DNA of 64,000 bases from Gracilaria gracilis (GCA_030374805.1 JARGSG010000007.1:62001-126000); one strand, 5' to 3'; shown: positions 24,484-34,740, numbered from the stretch's first letter. The notes: a model not told the origin generated them from the letters alone. Made by a program: numbers and translations.

Positions 24484-25665
24484 TATGTTCGTATCACCAT
24501 CCCCTTCTTCCCCTCTCCCCTCCTTCGGCTCCGTTGGTTTCCAAACTTCCTCTACCTCCTACACACCATCTTAAATTTGTATGCAGGTTTTTGTTTGGAT
24601 ATCGGCGTTACCGCCATACCAGAGACGATCACTGATTCTTTCAGTTCCAACGGGCTTGTGGCCTCCATTACGGAGGACACAAGCGTATTCGAGAAACTAT
24701 CGAATCTATGAGCAAAAGACCATGATAGGTCTCTGGTAAACGTCTTCAGAGCCGTCCATCGTCCTGGTTCTGAAATTGAGTAGAACTGCTCATTCACAAT
24801 AATCTTGTTGAGGTCCGAAATGAACTCCTTCGCAAGCATTCGGAGGGCAGAATCGATTTCTTGCAGTAAATTATATGCCCACGGGATGACATCTGTTTCA
24901 ATAACCGTTTCAATTTTGCTCGATAGCAAGCGATGGCTGTTATCCCGGTGGAAGAACCCCTCTGTCCTCGTCTCAATCGCTTGAAACTGCATTTCGTCGT
25001 ACATGGCTCGGATGAATGGAAGAACCATGAACACCACGGTAGGGAATCCTAGTAATCGAGAGAAACAATCCCATGCCTTCGTTTTGAACTGCACGCCAAA
25101 GCCACCACGCTGAGCTTGGAGTTTGTTGGATATTTGGACATTCACAAAAGGTGTGAGATATTTCTCGTCTTCTCTTTTCCTCTTCTGGCCTATAACTCTT
25201 TTTTCCATCGAAACTTTCTGAATGATCGAGAGAAACAGAATCCTTTGGAAATGTGTGACAACGGTTGTGGTGAACGGGGAGACCACCCGTCCTACTCGCT
25301 TAGGAGATATAGTCATGGACTTTAAAAACTCGGTCAAAGTCACATTCTTCGGTATTCCTTTAAAGTTCACCTCGGTATGGGCATTCCAAAAGTCCCTTAC
25401 ACGCCAGTCCCTCTCACCATCTGAGATGTCCAATAACCTCGTTCAGAGGTATAGCTGAAGATAAGAACTCTTCAGAGCGACGAACCGTAGTTCACTGTCA
25501 GTAAACGGCGGATGTCCTGGACCCAAAAGAATAGAGAAGTAATTCTTTGCCAGCGGTGGGACATTGCGATTGTTGATATCGTAATCAACGAACTCGTTGT
25601 GTCCCACTTTCTTTGGCCGGTCTTCGTCTCGCATTGTCGACGCGTAATGATTGCGGATTACAAGG

Positions 25666-25909
25666 TGTAATACAGAGGCGAGTGCACTGTATGATACGGG
25701 AAGATGATGAGATGTTGGGTCGTGGCTGGCTGCTCTCCACGCAAGAGGAGCAGTCCAGGTCGTACCTCTTTATTTATACTGCGCCTCAAAGCAGGCTTGC
25801 AGTTGAAACAGAGAGCAACTGTGACCGAACCTAGCTTGAAGGTCACGCGCCGCTACAGAGGTCATGACTAAAGAAGACAGCAGCTTGTAGTACATACTAC
25901 TTTGTCACA
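25666..25909 (-). repeat. 3' LTR of Ty3/gypsy 3
   Basis: 244 bp, TG...CA ends in either orientation. The end of the pol frame lies just inside it (stop at 25,897-25,899). By eye it is identical to the other LTR. Confidence 0.93.
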
Positions 25910-28900
25910 TTCGCCCGGTCTTTGGCTAAAGACGTCCTCGTCGAAGCCTGAGTAGCCAAAAAGTTCTTGAGAGATTCGGCACAATTGCGGAGAGCTGTAC
26001 GCGGTAGCCAGGCTGCGTCCTCGGACGATTCGCCAACGAAGCGAACTAAGTAAAAGACACGTCGATTAAAGCGTTTGCGCGCAATAATCTCTTCGACTTC
26101 CTGTTCGATTGCACCGTCGTTGTCGATCACGATATCTAACGGGCCCTTGTTATCATCGTGAAACAAGCGGAGCTTCGCGACATGGAAGACGTTATGCGCG
26201 CGTCGCATGGTACATGGTAACTCGATACGATAGGTTACTGGCCCAAGACGTTCTTGTATACGAAAGGGGCCGATAAAACGAGGTTGCCACTTCTTCGGAA
26301 GCGACGAGCGGCGTGTAAGTGAGAGATTATCAGCGCGGAGAAGGACAAGCATTCCTGGTTCAAAGGATACATCGCGGCGACTGCGGTCAGCATAAAACTT
26401 CTGATTGCAGCTGGCCTTTGCCAGGTGTTCGCGCGCCAGAGTGACCATCGCCTGTCGTCTGCTAACGTAGTCGTCAGCTGACTGAGAACGATCGGAACAT
26501 TGTCCAAGGGTACGAGTAACTGGTGTGTGTGGATTGTAGCCAAGAGCGACTTCAAAGGGGGAAAGCCGAGTGCTGCTGTGACGCGAGGTGTTATATTCAA
26601 ACTCGAGAGTAGGGAGCATGGTGTCCCAATCCGAAGGTGCGGCCTGTATTAACGAGCGAAGCATAGCAGACAGAGTGCGGATTAGGTTCTCGGATTGGCC
26701 GTCCGTTTGGGGATGGTCGGCCGTCGATGTATTGCTTCGTACATTCAGAAGTTGAGTGAGAGTTTTCCAAAACCTTGATGCTACCTTGGGGTCTCTGTCC
26801 GATACCAAGGTGTGGGGAACTCCGTGTTTGGCGAAGAGGTGATATTCGAAGAGAAATGCGGTGTCTTGAGCGCTGGCAGTCTTCTTCGTCGGGACAAATA
26901 TGGACTGTTTGGAGAGTTTGTCCACAATTACTAGGATGGCATCGTACCCATTGCAAGTGGTAGGAAGTTCGGTGAGAAAATCGAAGGTGACGATCTCCCA
27001 GCAGCGATTGGGGATTGGTAACGGTTGCAGAAGTCCTTGCGGTGGTTTGCAGACTGGCTTGTTCGACTGGCAACTGCGGCACTGACGTACAAAGCGCAAA
27101 ATGTAGCGGTACATTTGTGGCCAATAAACACTTCGAGCTGCGTTGAAGTATGTCTTCTCTGCGCCGACATGACCGATACCGTGGAAATAGCCTGTGAGCT
27201 CGTCACGGAGGATGCCTTCCGGGATGTACAGGCGAAGAGAACCAGTGCCTGCCCAGTATATTATTCCGTCGCAGACAGAGAAGTTTGTGGATATACGGCG
27301 TGACCTAGGAGAACTGTTGTTTTGCGTTGAAGGTCCGGACAAGATGTCGCGAGCCAAGGGGTCGGATGTGTAGAGTGCTCGAACGCGGGCATGCAGATCC
27401 GGAATACAGATGGTAAGCGAGCGGAGAATGGGAAGGTGGTCAGGGCGGCGGCTAAGCGCGTCAAGTACCACATTGCGCTTTCCAGGGAGGTGTTCAACCT
27501 CGAATGAATGTTCCTGGATCTCATCAAGCCAACGACATTGTCGGCCGGTGAGCTTTGACTTTGATTGAAGATAGCGGATCGGGTCGTGGTCAGTCTGTAG
27601 AAGAAAACGACGTCCACGAAGGTACGGACCCCACACGCGGAGCGCGATCATCACGGCCAAGAGCTCTTGGTCCCCGGTGTCCCAATTGCTCTCTGACGGA
27701 GAAAGACGGTGTGAGAGGTAAGCAATAGGGTGTCCGTCCTGTGACAGAGTTGCACCAACTGCATGCTTGGATGCGTCGGTGGCCAGAACGAACGGCTTTG
27801 TAGGGTCTGGATGCGCAAGAACAGGTGCAGAAGTGAGGGCAGCCTTGATCGAATCAAACGCAGACTGTTGCGAGGGCGTCCACTCAAACGTATGAGAGCG
27901 GAGAAGGTCTGTGAGTGGCTGTAAGATCGCGGCATATCCCTTGACGAAGCGACGGTAGAAGTTGGCGAGGCCCACGAATTGCTGCACGTTCTTCAGATTC
28001 TTGGGCGTTGGCCAGTCGCGTACTGAAGAAACAAGACGCTCCTGCGTAGAGACTCCTTTGTCTGAGACAGTGAATCCTAGATACTCCACTTTGTTCGCTC
28101 CGAACGAGCACTTGCTTGGTCTAGCGTACAACTTGTGCTCTCGCAAAGCGGAGAATAACTGACGGAGATGTTCTTTGTGCTCTTCCATGGAGCGGCTGTA
28201 GACAAGAATGTCGTCGAGGTAAAGCACTAGGCATTGTCCGTTGAGATGGCGTAGAGCGGAAGCGATGAGGCGCGAGAAAGCTGCTGGTGCGTTGCAGAGA
28301 CCGAAGCACAGTACCCGCCACTCGAACGAGCCATAGCGAGTCCTGATAGCGGTCTTGTGGCAGTCTTCTTCCTTGATGCGCATCTGGTGATAGGCCCCTA
28401 CGAGGTCTATCTGAGAAAAAACGGTAGCTCCTGCAACTTGGTCCAGAGCCTCATCGATGAGGGGAAGAGGCGTGGCGTCTGGAATGGTGATTCGATTCAG
28501 CGCACGGTAGTCACAGACCATACGTAGTTCGCCGGACTTCTTCTTGACGAAGAAAACAGGTGCGCCAAACGGTGAGGAGGAGGGGCGAATGAGTCCTTTG
28601 CGAAGGAGCCCGTCTAGGGTGTTGCGGAGTACGTCTAGCTCTGCGGTAGAGAGCCTGATTACGGGTCGAACAGGAGGGGGTTCACCCGGACGGAGGTTGA
28701 TCTCAAAGTCTTGTCCGCGCTGCGGAGGCAGCTCGTATGGTAGCTCTTCCTTGAAGACGTCCTCGAACTCGTCGACGATAGAGGCCAGCTCGGTGTGGCA
28801 TTCGACGGACGTGGAAGGGCGCAGACGTAACGCATAAAGTTCACAGCCGCGCTGCTTGACGAGGCGGCGCATGCGCTTGTAAGTGATCGTCGGTACCGTT

Positions 28901-29076
28901 GGTTTGTCAACTCGCTTCGAAGAGGTAGAGTGGTTTCGTGGCAGCACTTTCGCTTGAGAACCATTAGCGCGCTTAATGGTTAGGCTGTACGATGACCAAT
29001 CGACGTGAGGTCGTACCTGTTGGAGCCATTGACGACCGACGGTGATGAGTGGAAGCCCGTTATCCGTGTCTTTCAT
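25897..29076 (-). CDS. Pol of Ty3/gypsy 3 (RT, RNase H, integrase, chromodomain)
   Basis: 1,059 codons open. Reverse transcriptase has FFVKKKSGELRMVCDYRALN and YLDDILVYS (residues about 170-290), and RNase H starts at LATDASKHAVGATL (about 425). The integrase has an HHCC zinc finger (HGIGHVGAEKTYF...CRSCQSNK) and a DDE core with VTFDFLTELP, DRDPKVASRFW and a glutamate in DGQSENL. A GPY/F-like segment (GPFRIQERLGP) and a chromodomain (EEIIARKRFNRRVFYLVRFVG minus its last residue) end the protein. The protease active site (DPGAS) lies upstream in an overlapping frame at about 29.2-29.3 kb. The order and the chromodomain place it in the chromovirus branch of Ty3/gypsy. Confidence 0.9.
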   Translation of the reverse strand: MKDTDNGLPLITVGRQWLQQVRPHVDWSSYSLTIKRANGSQAKVLPRNHSTSSKRVDKPTVPTITYKRMRRLVKQRGCELYALRLRPSTSVECHTELASIVDEFEDVFKEELPYELPPQRGQDFEINLRPGEPPPVRPVIRLSTAELDVLRNTLDGLLRKGLIRPSSSPFGAPVFFVKKKSGELRMVCDYRALNRITIPDATPLPLIDEALDQVAGATVFSQIDLVGAYHQMRIKEEDCHKTAIRTRYGSFEWRVLCFGLCNAPAAFSRLIASALRHLNGQCLVLYLDDILVYSRSMEEHKEHLRQLFSALREHKLYARPSKCSFGANKVEYLGFTVSDKGVSTQERLVSSVRDWPTPKNLKNVQQFVGLANFYRRFVKGYAAILQPLTDLLRSHTFEWTPSQQSAFDSIKAALTSAPVLAHPDPTKPFVLATDASKHAVGATLSQDGHPIAYLSHRLSPSESNWDTGDQELLAVMIALRVWGPYLRGRRFLLQTDHDPIRYLQSKSKLTGRQCRWLDEIQEHSFEVEHLPGKRNVVLDALSRRPDHLPILRSLTICIPDLHARVRALYTSDPLARDILSGPSTQNNSSPRSRRISTNFSVCDGIIYWAGTGSLRLYIPEGILRDELTGYFHGIGHVGAEKTYFNAARSVYWPQMYRYILRFVRQCRSCQSNKPVCKPPQGLLQPLPIPNRCWEIVTFDFLTELPTTCNGYDAILVIVDKLSKQSIFVPTKKTASAQDTAFLFEYHLFAKHGVPHTLVSDRDPKVASRFWKTLTQLLNVRSNTSTADHPQTDGQSENLIRTLSAMLRSLIQAAPSDWDTMLPTLEFEYNTSRHSSTRLSPFEVALGYNPHTPVTRTLGQCSDRSQSADDYVSRRQAMVTLAREHLAKASCNQKFYADRSRRDVSFEPGMLVLLRADNLSLTRRSSLPKKWQPRFIGPFRIQERLGPVTYRIELPCTMRRAHNVFHVAKLRLFHDDNKGPLDIVIDNDGAIEQEVEEIIARKRFNRRVFYLVRFVGESSEDAAWLPRTALRNCAESLKNFLATQASTRTSLAKDRANVTK

Positions 29077-29393
29077 ATCGATGACATAGACTTTAACGGG
29101 GGCTTCCCCTGCCTGTAGAGCGATCGTAGCTGTCGCCTGGAAATGAATTGGGACAGTTGTTCAGTTGCCAAGTTCGGTGAGGTGGTATTCGGAAGGTTCC
29201 AGGGAGAGGTTGCACAAGTGTGCAGTGTTCAGCGAGACGAAGGCATGTGAAGCTCCGGGGTCCAGATGAAAGGCAACTGGAGATCCATTGAGCGTGCCAG
29301 AGTACATCATCTCGCCGACGGGGTTGGCGTCGATAGCAGAAAGCTTTGGGAGCGATCGAGCGCCAAGCGGTGCCGCACCGGCGTGCGGCTCGA

Positions 29394-30680
29394 CTAGTTT
29401 TTCGAGCGATTCTTGTGACCGGAGGCTCCAGCCACGTTGAGTCGACACGGGTGGGAGGAATCACTCCAAGGTCCTTTTCCACACTTCATGCAACGATCGT
29501 GAGCGCGGTAGATGCGATTCTCCAGTGGGTTGCGGACATCGGCTGGTCCCCAACACTCTGAAGAAAGATCCTTGCCAATCAACGACGGTTCCGTAGACTT
29601 TCCAGATCCTGATTTCGACGAACGGTCTTTGTTCTTCGACGTCTTTGATTTCGATGATGTGGACGACGGTTGGGATCCTTCATTCCATTTCTCCGAGATG
29701 TGGACTGTGCGCACAAAGTTGTACACTTCGGCCATGTTCGGTGGTCCACCATCTGGGAAGCGGACGGAGAGCTTCTTTTTGAAAAGAACAGGGAGGCTGA
29801 GTTGGAAGAAGGTGAACGCTTCCGTGACTGGAGTGTTGCAGATATCTACGAGCTCGCGAAACTTTGTGATATGGCTCTCAAGGGAGCCATCGCTGTACTT
29901 CATACGGATAAGCTGGACACGCGCAAGTGCAGTCTCGTTTGCAGGGACGAATTCGGACATCATTGCAGTCTGGAGTTGTTCGAGGGTATGAAAGTTCTCT
30001 CCTTCTCGCGTCGTGCGGGAGAACCAATGGTCCGCGTTATCACGTAGCAGGCATGACGCAATGTGTACTTCTTGTGCTGCTGTGATTGAAGGACAGAGGA
30101 TGGTTACTTTGCGCACGTTAGAGACAAAAGAACGCACTTTGATCGATGTACGCTCGCTGTCACGGCCGTGGTAGGTCGAAAAGTTAGAGGACTTCAGAAC
30201 CTGCAGGAGGGATGGTGTAGAAGGATTCGTTGGATGCGACGCTGTGACCGGCGGACCAGCTCTTGGAGTAAGAGACTGTGGTGATGGAACACTTTGCGGA
30301 GTTTCGATGCGGTTCTGGAGAGCTTGCAATTGAGAAACTACCAAGGCCATGGTGTTCTGCTGTTCCTGAATCATTGACAGAAGAGCGGCAGGGGGAGGAG
30401 GAGATGTCGTGTGGTTAGAAGCAACGTTGATTGCAGCAGTGTTACCTGTATTGGCGGGGACAGGAGCTTCTGAATTCGAGTGGCTGATCTGCGCCAAGGG
30501 GAGAGCTGCTGGACTCATGTGAGAGAGCGACTGGGTTGCTGGCGGTGCCTCGGCAGGGACGGCTGAAACCTGTGGTGGTTCTGGCGGGAGAGACGCCGAA
30601 CGACGGGACGAAGCTGCTTGGGACGGCGGCGTGGGTGTGGGAACGCGGCGGCCAAGTTTCGACTGGCTGGCTAGCGGCAT
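29394..30680 (-). CDS. Gag of Ty3/gypsy 3
   Basis: A frame of 428 codons follows the 5' LTR. The first about 130 residues are Pro/Ser/Ala-rich. The central part (FSTYHGRDSERTSIKVRSF, then residues around DNADHWFSRTTREGENFHT) resembles the retrotransposon gag capsid-like domain, and a basic Ser/Lys-rich stretch follows. The C-terminus has a Cys/His cluster, DRCMKCGKG...SSHPC, like a variant zinc knuckle. Gag forms the particle that packages the RNA. The next frame carries the protease. Confidence 0.85.
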   Translation of the reverse strand: MPLASQSKLGRRVPTPTPPSQAASSRRSASLPPEPPQVSAVPAEAPPATQSLSHMSPAALPLAQISHSNSEAPVPANTGNTAAINVASNHTTSPPPPAALLSMIQEQQNTMALVVSQLQALQNRIETPQSVPSPQSLTPRAGPPVTASHPTNPSTPSLLQVLKSSNFSTYHGRDSERTSIKVRSFVSNVRKVTILCPSITAAQEVHIASCLLRDNADHWFSRTTREGENFHTLEQLQTAMMSEFVPANETALARVQLIRMKYSDGSLESHITKFRELVDICNTPVTEAFTFFQLSLPVLFKKKLSVRFPDGGPPNMAEVYNFVRTVHISEKWNEGSQPSSTSSKSKTSKNKDRSSKSGSGKSTEPSLIGKDLSSECWGPADVRNPLENRIYRAHDRCMKCGKGPWSDSSHPCRLNVAGASGHKNRSKN

Positions 30681-30757
30681 CTTGGGACACGCAGCAGTGA
30701 AAGGAAAGATGTTGTGATGCGTTCCAGCGGTGAGGAACGAAAGGCGATGCTACCAAA

Positions 30758-31001
30758 TGTAATACAGAGGCGAGTGCACTGTATGATACGGGAAGATGAT
30801 GAGATGTTGGGTCGTGGCTGGCTGCTCTCCACGCAAGAGGAGCAGTCCAGGTCGTACCTCTTTATTTATACTGCGCCTCAAAGCAGGCTTGCAGTTGAAA
30901 CAGAGAGCAACTGTGACCGAACCTAGCTTGAAGGTCACGCGCCGCTACAGAGGTCATGACTAAAGAAGACAGCAGCTTGTAGTACATACTACTTTGTCAC
31001 A
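30758..31001 (-). repeat. 5' LTR of Ty3/gypsy 3
   Basis: 244 bp, identical by eye to the other LTR, and flanked on its outer side by the CAAGG target duplication. A TATTTATA-like stretch (about 30,862-30,870) lies inside it and may act as the promoter element. Confidence 0.93.
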
Positions 31002-31110
31002 CAAGGCATAATGTGACAAACTCATCTTCGAAGCCATACAGTTTTCCAACCTTCATATCGGAGCTTGAGGGTGCCGTTGACGTAGACCTCGATGAAATAT
31101 GTGGAGCCAT

Positions 31111-31487
31111 TTTATGCATGTACGTGAAGGGGATGCATTGACGGGTTATGACTCGAATTTCCGGAGCGGACGGGAGATGCCAGCGGACGGGAGATGCCAG
31201 CGGATGGGAGAGGGAATCGGAGGAAAGAAGGCATCGCAAGGGAGACTGCAGCTGGGGTGGGATAACTGCCGATGAGATATGAGAGTGTGCGGGAGACGTT
31301 AGCGGGCGGGAGAGGAAAGCTACTATAGAGCACGAAACAAGTTCATTCAACACGGCAGGTAGATGTGCACGATGCCTGAGATGCACATGAAGCCGTAAAG
31401 AGGTGTCAGGGAAAGCGTGGAAACTGGAGGGATACGGAACTTGGTGAAGGCAAACATATACGCGAGGTTATAGGGAACGGCTGGTAG
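31111..31487. other. Presumed 5' region of element copy D
   Basis: A 377-bp stretch between palindrome P3 and the start of copy D coding text on the minus strand. It holds a short direct repeat of 19 bp (CGGACGGGAGATGCCAGCG type, at about 31,166-31,205). No TATA box at 177 bp as in B and C was found, so the two gene types may have different 5' regions. Confidence 0.35.
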
Positions 31488-31560
31488 GTCAGCGGACCGG
31501 GCTGGGGTGGCGCTTCATCAGTGCACTGATGAAGCGCCACGACTCCTTCGCCCACTATCC
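31488..31560. repeat. Palindrome P3
   Basis: Hairpin of about 73 bp centred on AGTGCACT. Both inner arms read GGCGCTTCATC / GATGAAGCGCC. The right outer arm is diverged. It lies upstream of copy D. Confidence 0.85.
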
Positions 31561-31602
31561 CAAAAAAATAGTTTATTTTCCATGTTTTTCAACGACAGCC
31601 TG

Positions 31603-32548
31603 GGACAGCGGACCGCGGTGTCGTGGCGCTTCATCGGTGCACTGATGAAGCGCCACGACAACCCGATCCGCTGTCTCAACGCGTCGTGAGTAATGAAGCT
31701 GTGGTAGAAGTACACGTGGCACCGCCAACGCGCAGTCGTACCAGCCGTTCCTTATAACTTGGCATATATCTTTGCATTATATTTACATTCCTAGCCAAAT
31801 GGTTGGAACAAATACGAAAACCTCCCTAAGCCGCAGAGTATTAGGACATGGAAATAATAGATGTACTATTCCCATGTGACACAAAGGGGGTCCTAATCTT
31901 AGCTATGAAGCGTGAGGGTGTGCCACCTTCGCAATGCTACTTACTATGGTTACCCTTCTTTTAGCCACACGGTTGTGGAAAAATACGAAAACATCCGCAA
32001 GCAGCATAGGAATGGGACATCCTCTGTACAAGATAAAGATAGGAGATGTATTAAATTCATCTCATCAAATGGATGTCTTATACCTAGCTACGAAGCGTTA
32101 GAGGGCGCGAAAAGCTCCGCAAGCAGCATAGGAATAAGACATTTCCTACATGATATGATAATAGAAGATGTAATAATTTTATATCATCTAGGGGATTTCC
32201 TATTGCTAGCAACAAAGCGAGAGGCTGTGCTACCTTTTACGGAAATATATCGTTCTCCTTCCGCAACCGAGATATACTTCGGTTGCGGAAGAAAATTAAT
32301 GTATCCGGGTAGAAAGTGTGACTACGAAGAAGGTAGGGCGTAGAAGATGTTGGGAGGGGAAGTAGGGACGGCTTCCATACAGCGCCACACCTGCGGCTGG
32401 GAAGCGAAATGTTGATTATGAAATATAATCTTTGTCCAGCCGCTCGTTTCAAACATTTTTAAAACTATTTTTTGGGACAGCAGACCGGGGTGTCGTGGCG
32501 CTTCATCGGTGCACCAACGAAGCGGCACGACACCCTGGTCCACTGTCC
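31603..32548. mobile_element. Non-coding unit 1 bounded by palindromes P4 and P5
   Basis: The unit starts with palindrome P4 (31,603-31,677) and ends with P5 (32,474-32,548). Between them is AT-rich non-coding sequence with about four imperfect copies of a 100-130-bp repeat carrying GCAAGCAGCATAGGAATA and a GGATGTCCTA-like word. A conserved 3' block follows with an inverted pair CCGCAACCGA / TCGGTTGCGG. Unit 2 (32,609-33,610) has the same layout. Having no coding capacity and palindromic ends shared with copies B and C, it may be a non-autonomous relative mobilised by that family. That is inference. Confidence 0.6.
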
Positions 32549-32608
32549 TAACGGGCCGTGTGTGATGAAACTGGAGTGCTTGCATACGTGGCACCGCCAA
32601 AGCACTCT

Positions 32609-33610
32609 GGGATAGCGAACCGGAGTGTCGTGGCGCTTCATCAGTGTACCGATGAAGCCTCACGACACCCCCGTCCGCTGTCAACGCGCCGTGGGTGCCG
32701 ATCGGCTGTCCCAGAGTGAACTGAGCATGGACCGCGGGTCGAATGATTTCCTGCTCTCACTCTATGCATTATTTCTTTCTATGGCTATCGCATTCTTAGC
32801 CAAATTATTTTGACAAAATACGAAAACCTCCCCAAGCAGCAGAGTATTAGGGCAAGAGCTTTATTGCATAAAATTGGAAGATGTACTAATTTTATATCAT
32901 GTAATGGATGTCCTAGTCCTAGCTTCAAAGCGCAAGCAGCATAGAAATAAGACTTCCGTTATATAACATAAAGATAGAAGATGTAATAACTTCATCTCAT
33001 CCAACGGTTGTCCTATACCTAGCTACAAAGCATGAAAGTGCGCGAAAACCTCCGCAAGGAGCATAGTAATAGAGCATCCTTTACATAAAATAAAGATAGA
33101 AGATGTACTAAATTCAAATCATACAAGGGATGTCCTATTCCTAGCAGCAAAGCGAGAGGGTGTGTGAAAACCTCCGAAAGCAGCATAGAAATATGACATC
33201 CTAAATATAAAATAAAGATAGAAGATGTACTAACCTAACCTCATATAACAGATGTCCTATTCCTGGCTTCGAAACGTGAGTGTGTGCCACCTTCTACGGA
33301 GATACATCGTTATATTTCCGCAACCGAGGCATACTTTCGGTTGTGGAAGAAGATGAATATATCCCAGTAGAAGCTGTGATCAGGAAAGTAAGGCGTGAAA
33401 GGTGTTGGGAGGGAGAGTGGGGACGGCTTTTATACAGCGGCACACGTGGGTTGGTGTGGCTTGGATGAAATGTTGAAAATAGGAAATATCATCTTCGTCC
33501 ACGGGCTCGTTTAAAAAAATCTCAAAAATATTTTTGGGACGGCGGACCGGGGTGTAGTGGGGCTTCATCGGTGCACCGATGAAGCGCCACGACATCCGGT
33601 CCGCTCTTCC
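32609..33610. mobile_element. Non-coding unit 2 bounded by palindromes P6 and P7
   Basis: A diverged duplicate of unit 1. Palindrome P6 (32,609-32,682) is at the left, then about five copies of the internal repeat (recognisable at about 32,833, 32,933, 33,053 and 33,176). The same 3' block with CCGCAACCGA and its inverted partner follows, then palindrome P7 (33,536-33,610). P7 is also the first feature of element copy C, so the unit and the coding element share one palindrome. Confidence 0.6.
33536..33610. repeat. Palindrome P7 at the 5' end of copy C
   Basis: About 75 bp. It reads GGACGGCGGACCGGGGTGT on the left and ends CCGGTCCGCTCTTCC on the right, with GGTGCACC at the centre. It is the best preserved together with P4 and P5. 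The conserved 5' region of copy C begins directly after it. Confidence 0.88.
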
Positions 33611-34740
33611 AAAGTGATATTAGTCCGCCTCAAAGTTCATTTATTTCTTTATTGCTCAAGCATGTTGTACAAGTGTACTATAGATAGTAGTAGCTTGATG
33701 TAGCTTTGTAAAGGTCCCGAGAGTATGCTATAAAATTTTATATAGGCACAGTGTATATTTCAAACTAATATTGAGCCGACGCGCATCCGTGATGAAGTAG
33801 AAGGAAAGGAACGGTAGTGAAGGTTACAACTAGCTAACCGATCTCGCGAGCGTTCTCGACGGTCGTAAACAGCCTTTTAGATTCTATCAGCCGCGTGTAA
33901 CTGCGATGCTGCCTCGAAAATATAAAAGGGGGCGGGATTCAAGACGACCGAACCCAAGTACAGGGGTGTCAGAAATGCCGCCTCTAACACGAGTGAGAGG
34001 GAGGGCAAAAGACACTACGCCACGTATGCCACCAGCCCGAGCAATGACGGAGAAGCCTTTGCCTCCCTGTGAAGCCGGTAGTGAAAGGCGGCGATGCGTT
34101 GCATTTGTTTGTGACCGTTTGAAAAGAAAAGAGCAAGGTGAAAGTGGGAACCGCGGAGGTGCGAGGTGTGGGGTCCGCAGGAGGTGCCAGGAAGGTTCTT
34201 TGCCGTTCTTTTCATGGCCATCTTCCAAGCGCGACTGCCCTAGAAGGTGAAGAATTGGTTGTGATCTAGAAGACGAAGATTATAATGCATGGAAGCGCGA
34301 AGTACCCTTACCGTTTTCAAGGTCTTGAAGACCCACCAAGTACGCTGAGCGAGTTGTTCTCGGCTGGGTTGCATGCGTGGGATACGTCGATGATGTACCC
34401 ATTCGAGATTCTGCAAAGTTCTACTCCAGAGTCTGGGGCTGGCAAGTCTTCTACATATCACCCTGAGAAAGTGGTTGCTCTGGAGGTTCACAAACCTGCT
34501 GAGGAAGCTTCCAAAACTCCAAGAAAGTCTTCTCACGGGATGAAGAAGCCCGCAGGAGTGAGCATCAGCAACAAAGAGGACTCCGACGACGATATTATGG
34601 ACGTCTTTCAAACGAGTAAGGCTCCGCTTACTGACCCAGAAGAGGACCTGTCCGATGAAGGAGACAGTGTTCCGTTGGAGAATGTTGGCCACACCCTGTC
34701 TCTCAAAAAGATTTCCGTCGCCGACTATGTACAACGCAGG

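Larger units (their letters stand above)
25666..31001 (-). mobile_element. Ty3/gypsy chromovirus 3, very young, nearly whole
   Basis: A 5,336-bp LTR retrotransposon on the minus strand. Its two 244-bp LTRs (25,666-25,909 and 30,758-31,001) appear identical, start TG and end CA, and are flanked by a 5-bp target duplication CAAGG at 25,661-25,665 and 31,002-31,006. After the 5' LTR comes TGGTAGCA, a likely primer-binding site for initiator tRNA-Met. A gag frame of 428 codons and a pol frame of 1,059 codons are both long and open, with a protease-like segment between them. The element looks whole or close to it, with at most one or two breaks that I could suspect. Identical LTRs mean a very recent insertion. 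It lies in the methylase region of element copy D. Confidence 0.93.
22654..31110 (-). mobile_element. Element copy D: DNA methylase-like plus SET region, fossil, split by an LTR element
   Basis: Minus-strand coding text starts at an ATG at 31,110, is split by Ty3/gypsy 3 (25,666-31,001), and resumes at 25,665. It then runs to a stop at 22,654. Going downstream, it holds an N-terminal region of unknown fold, a long segment with a KRKRED basic patch (about 24.55-25.43 kb), a methylase-like part and a SET part. Palindrome P3 (31,488-31,560) lies about 380 bp upstream of the start. In B and C a palindrome also lies about 300 bp upstream of the start. The SET part is shared with copy B. The copy is broken at several places and pre-dates the LTR insertion. 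Confidence 0.65.
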
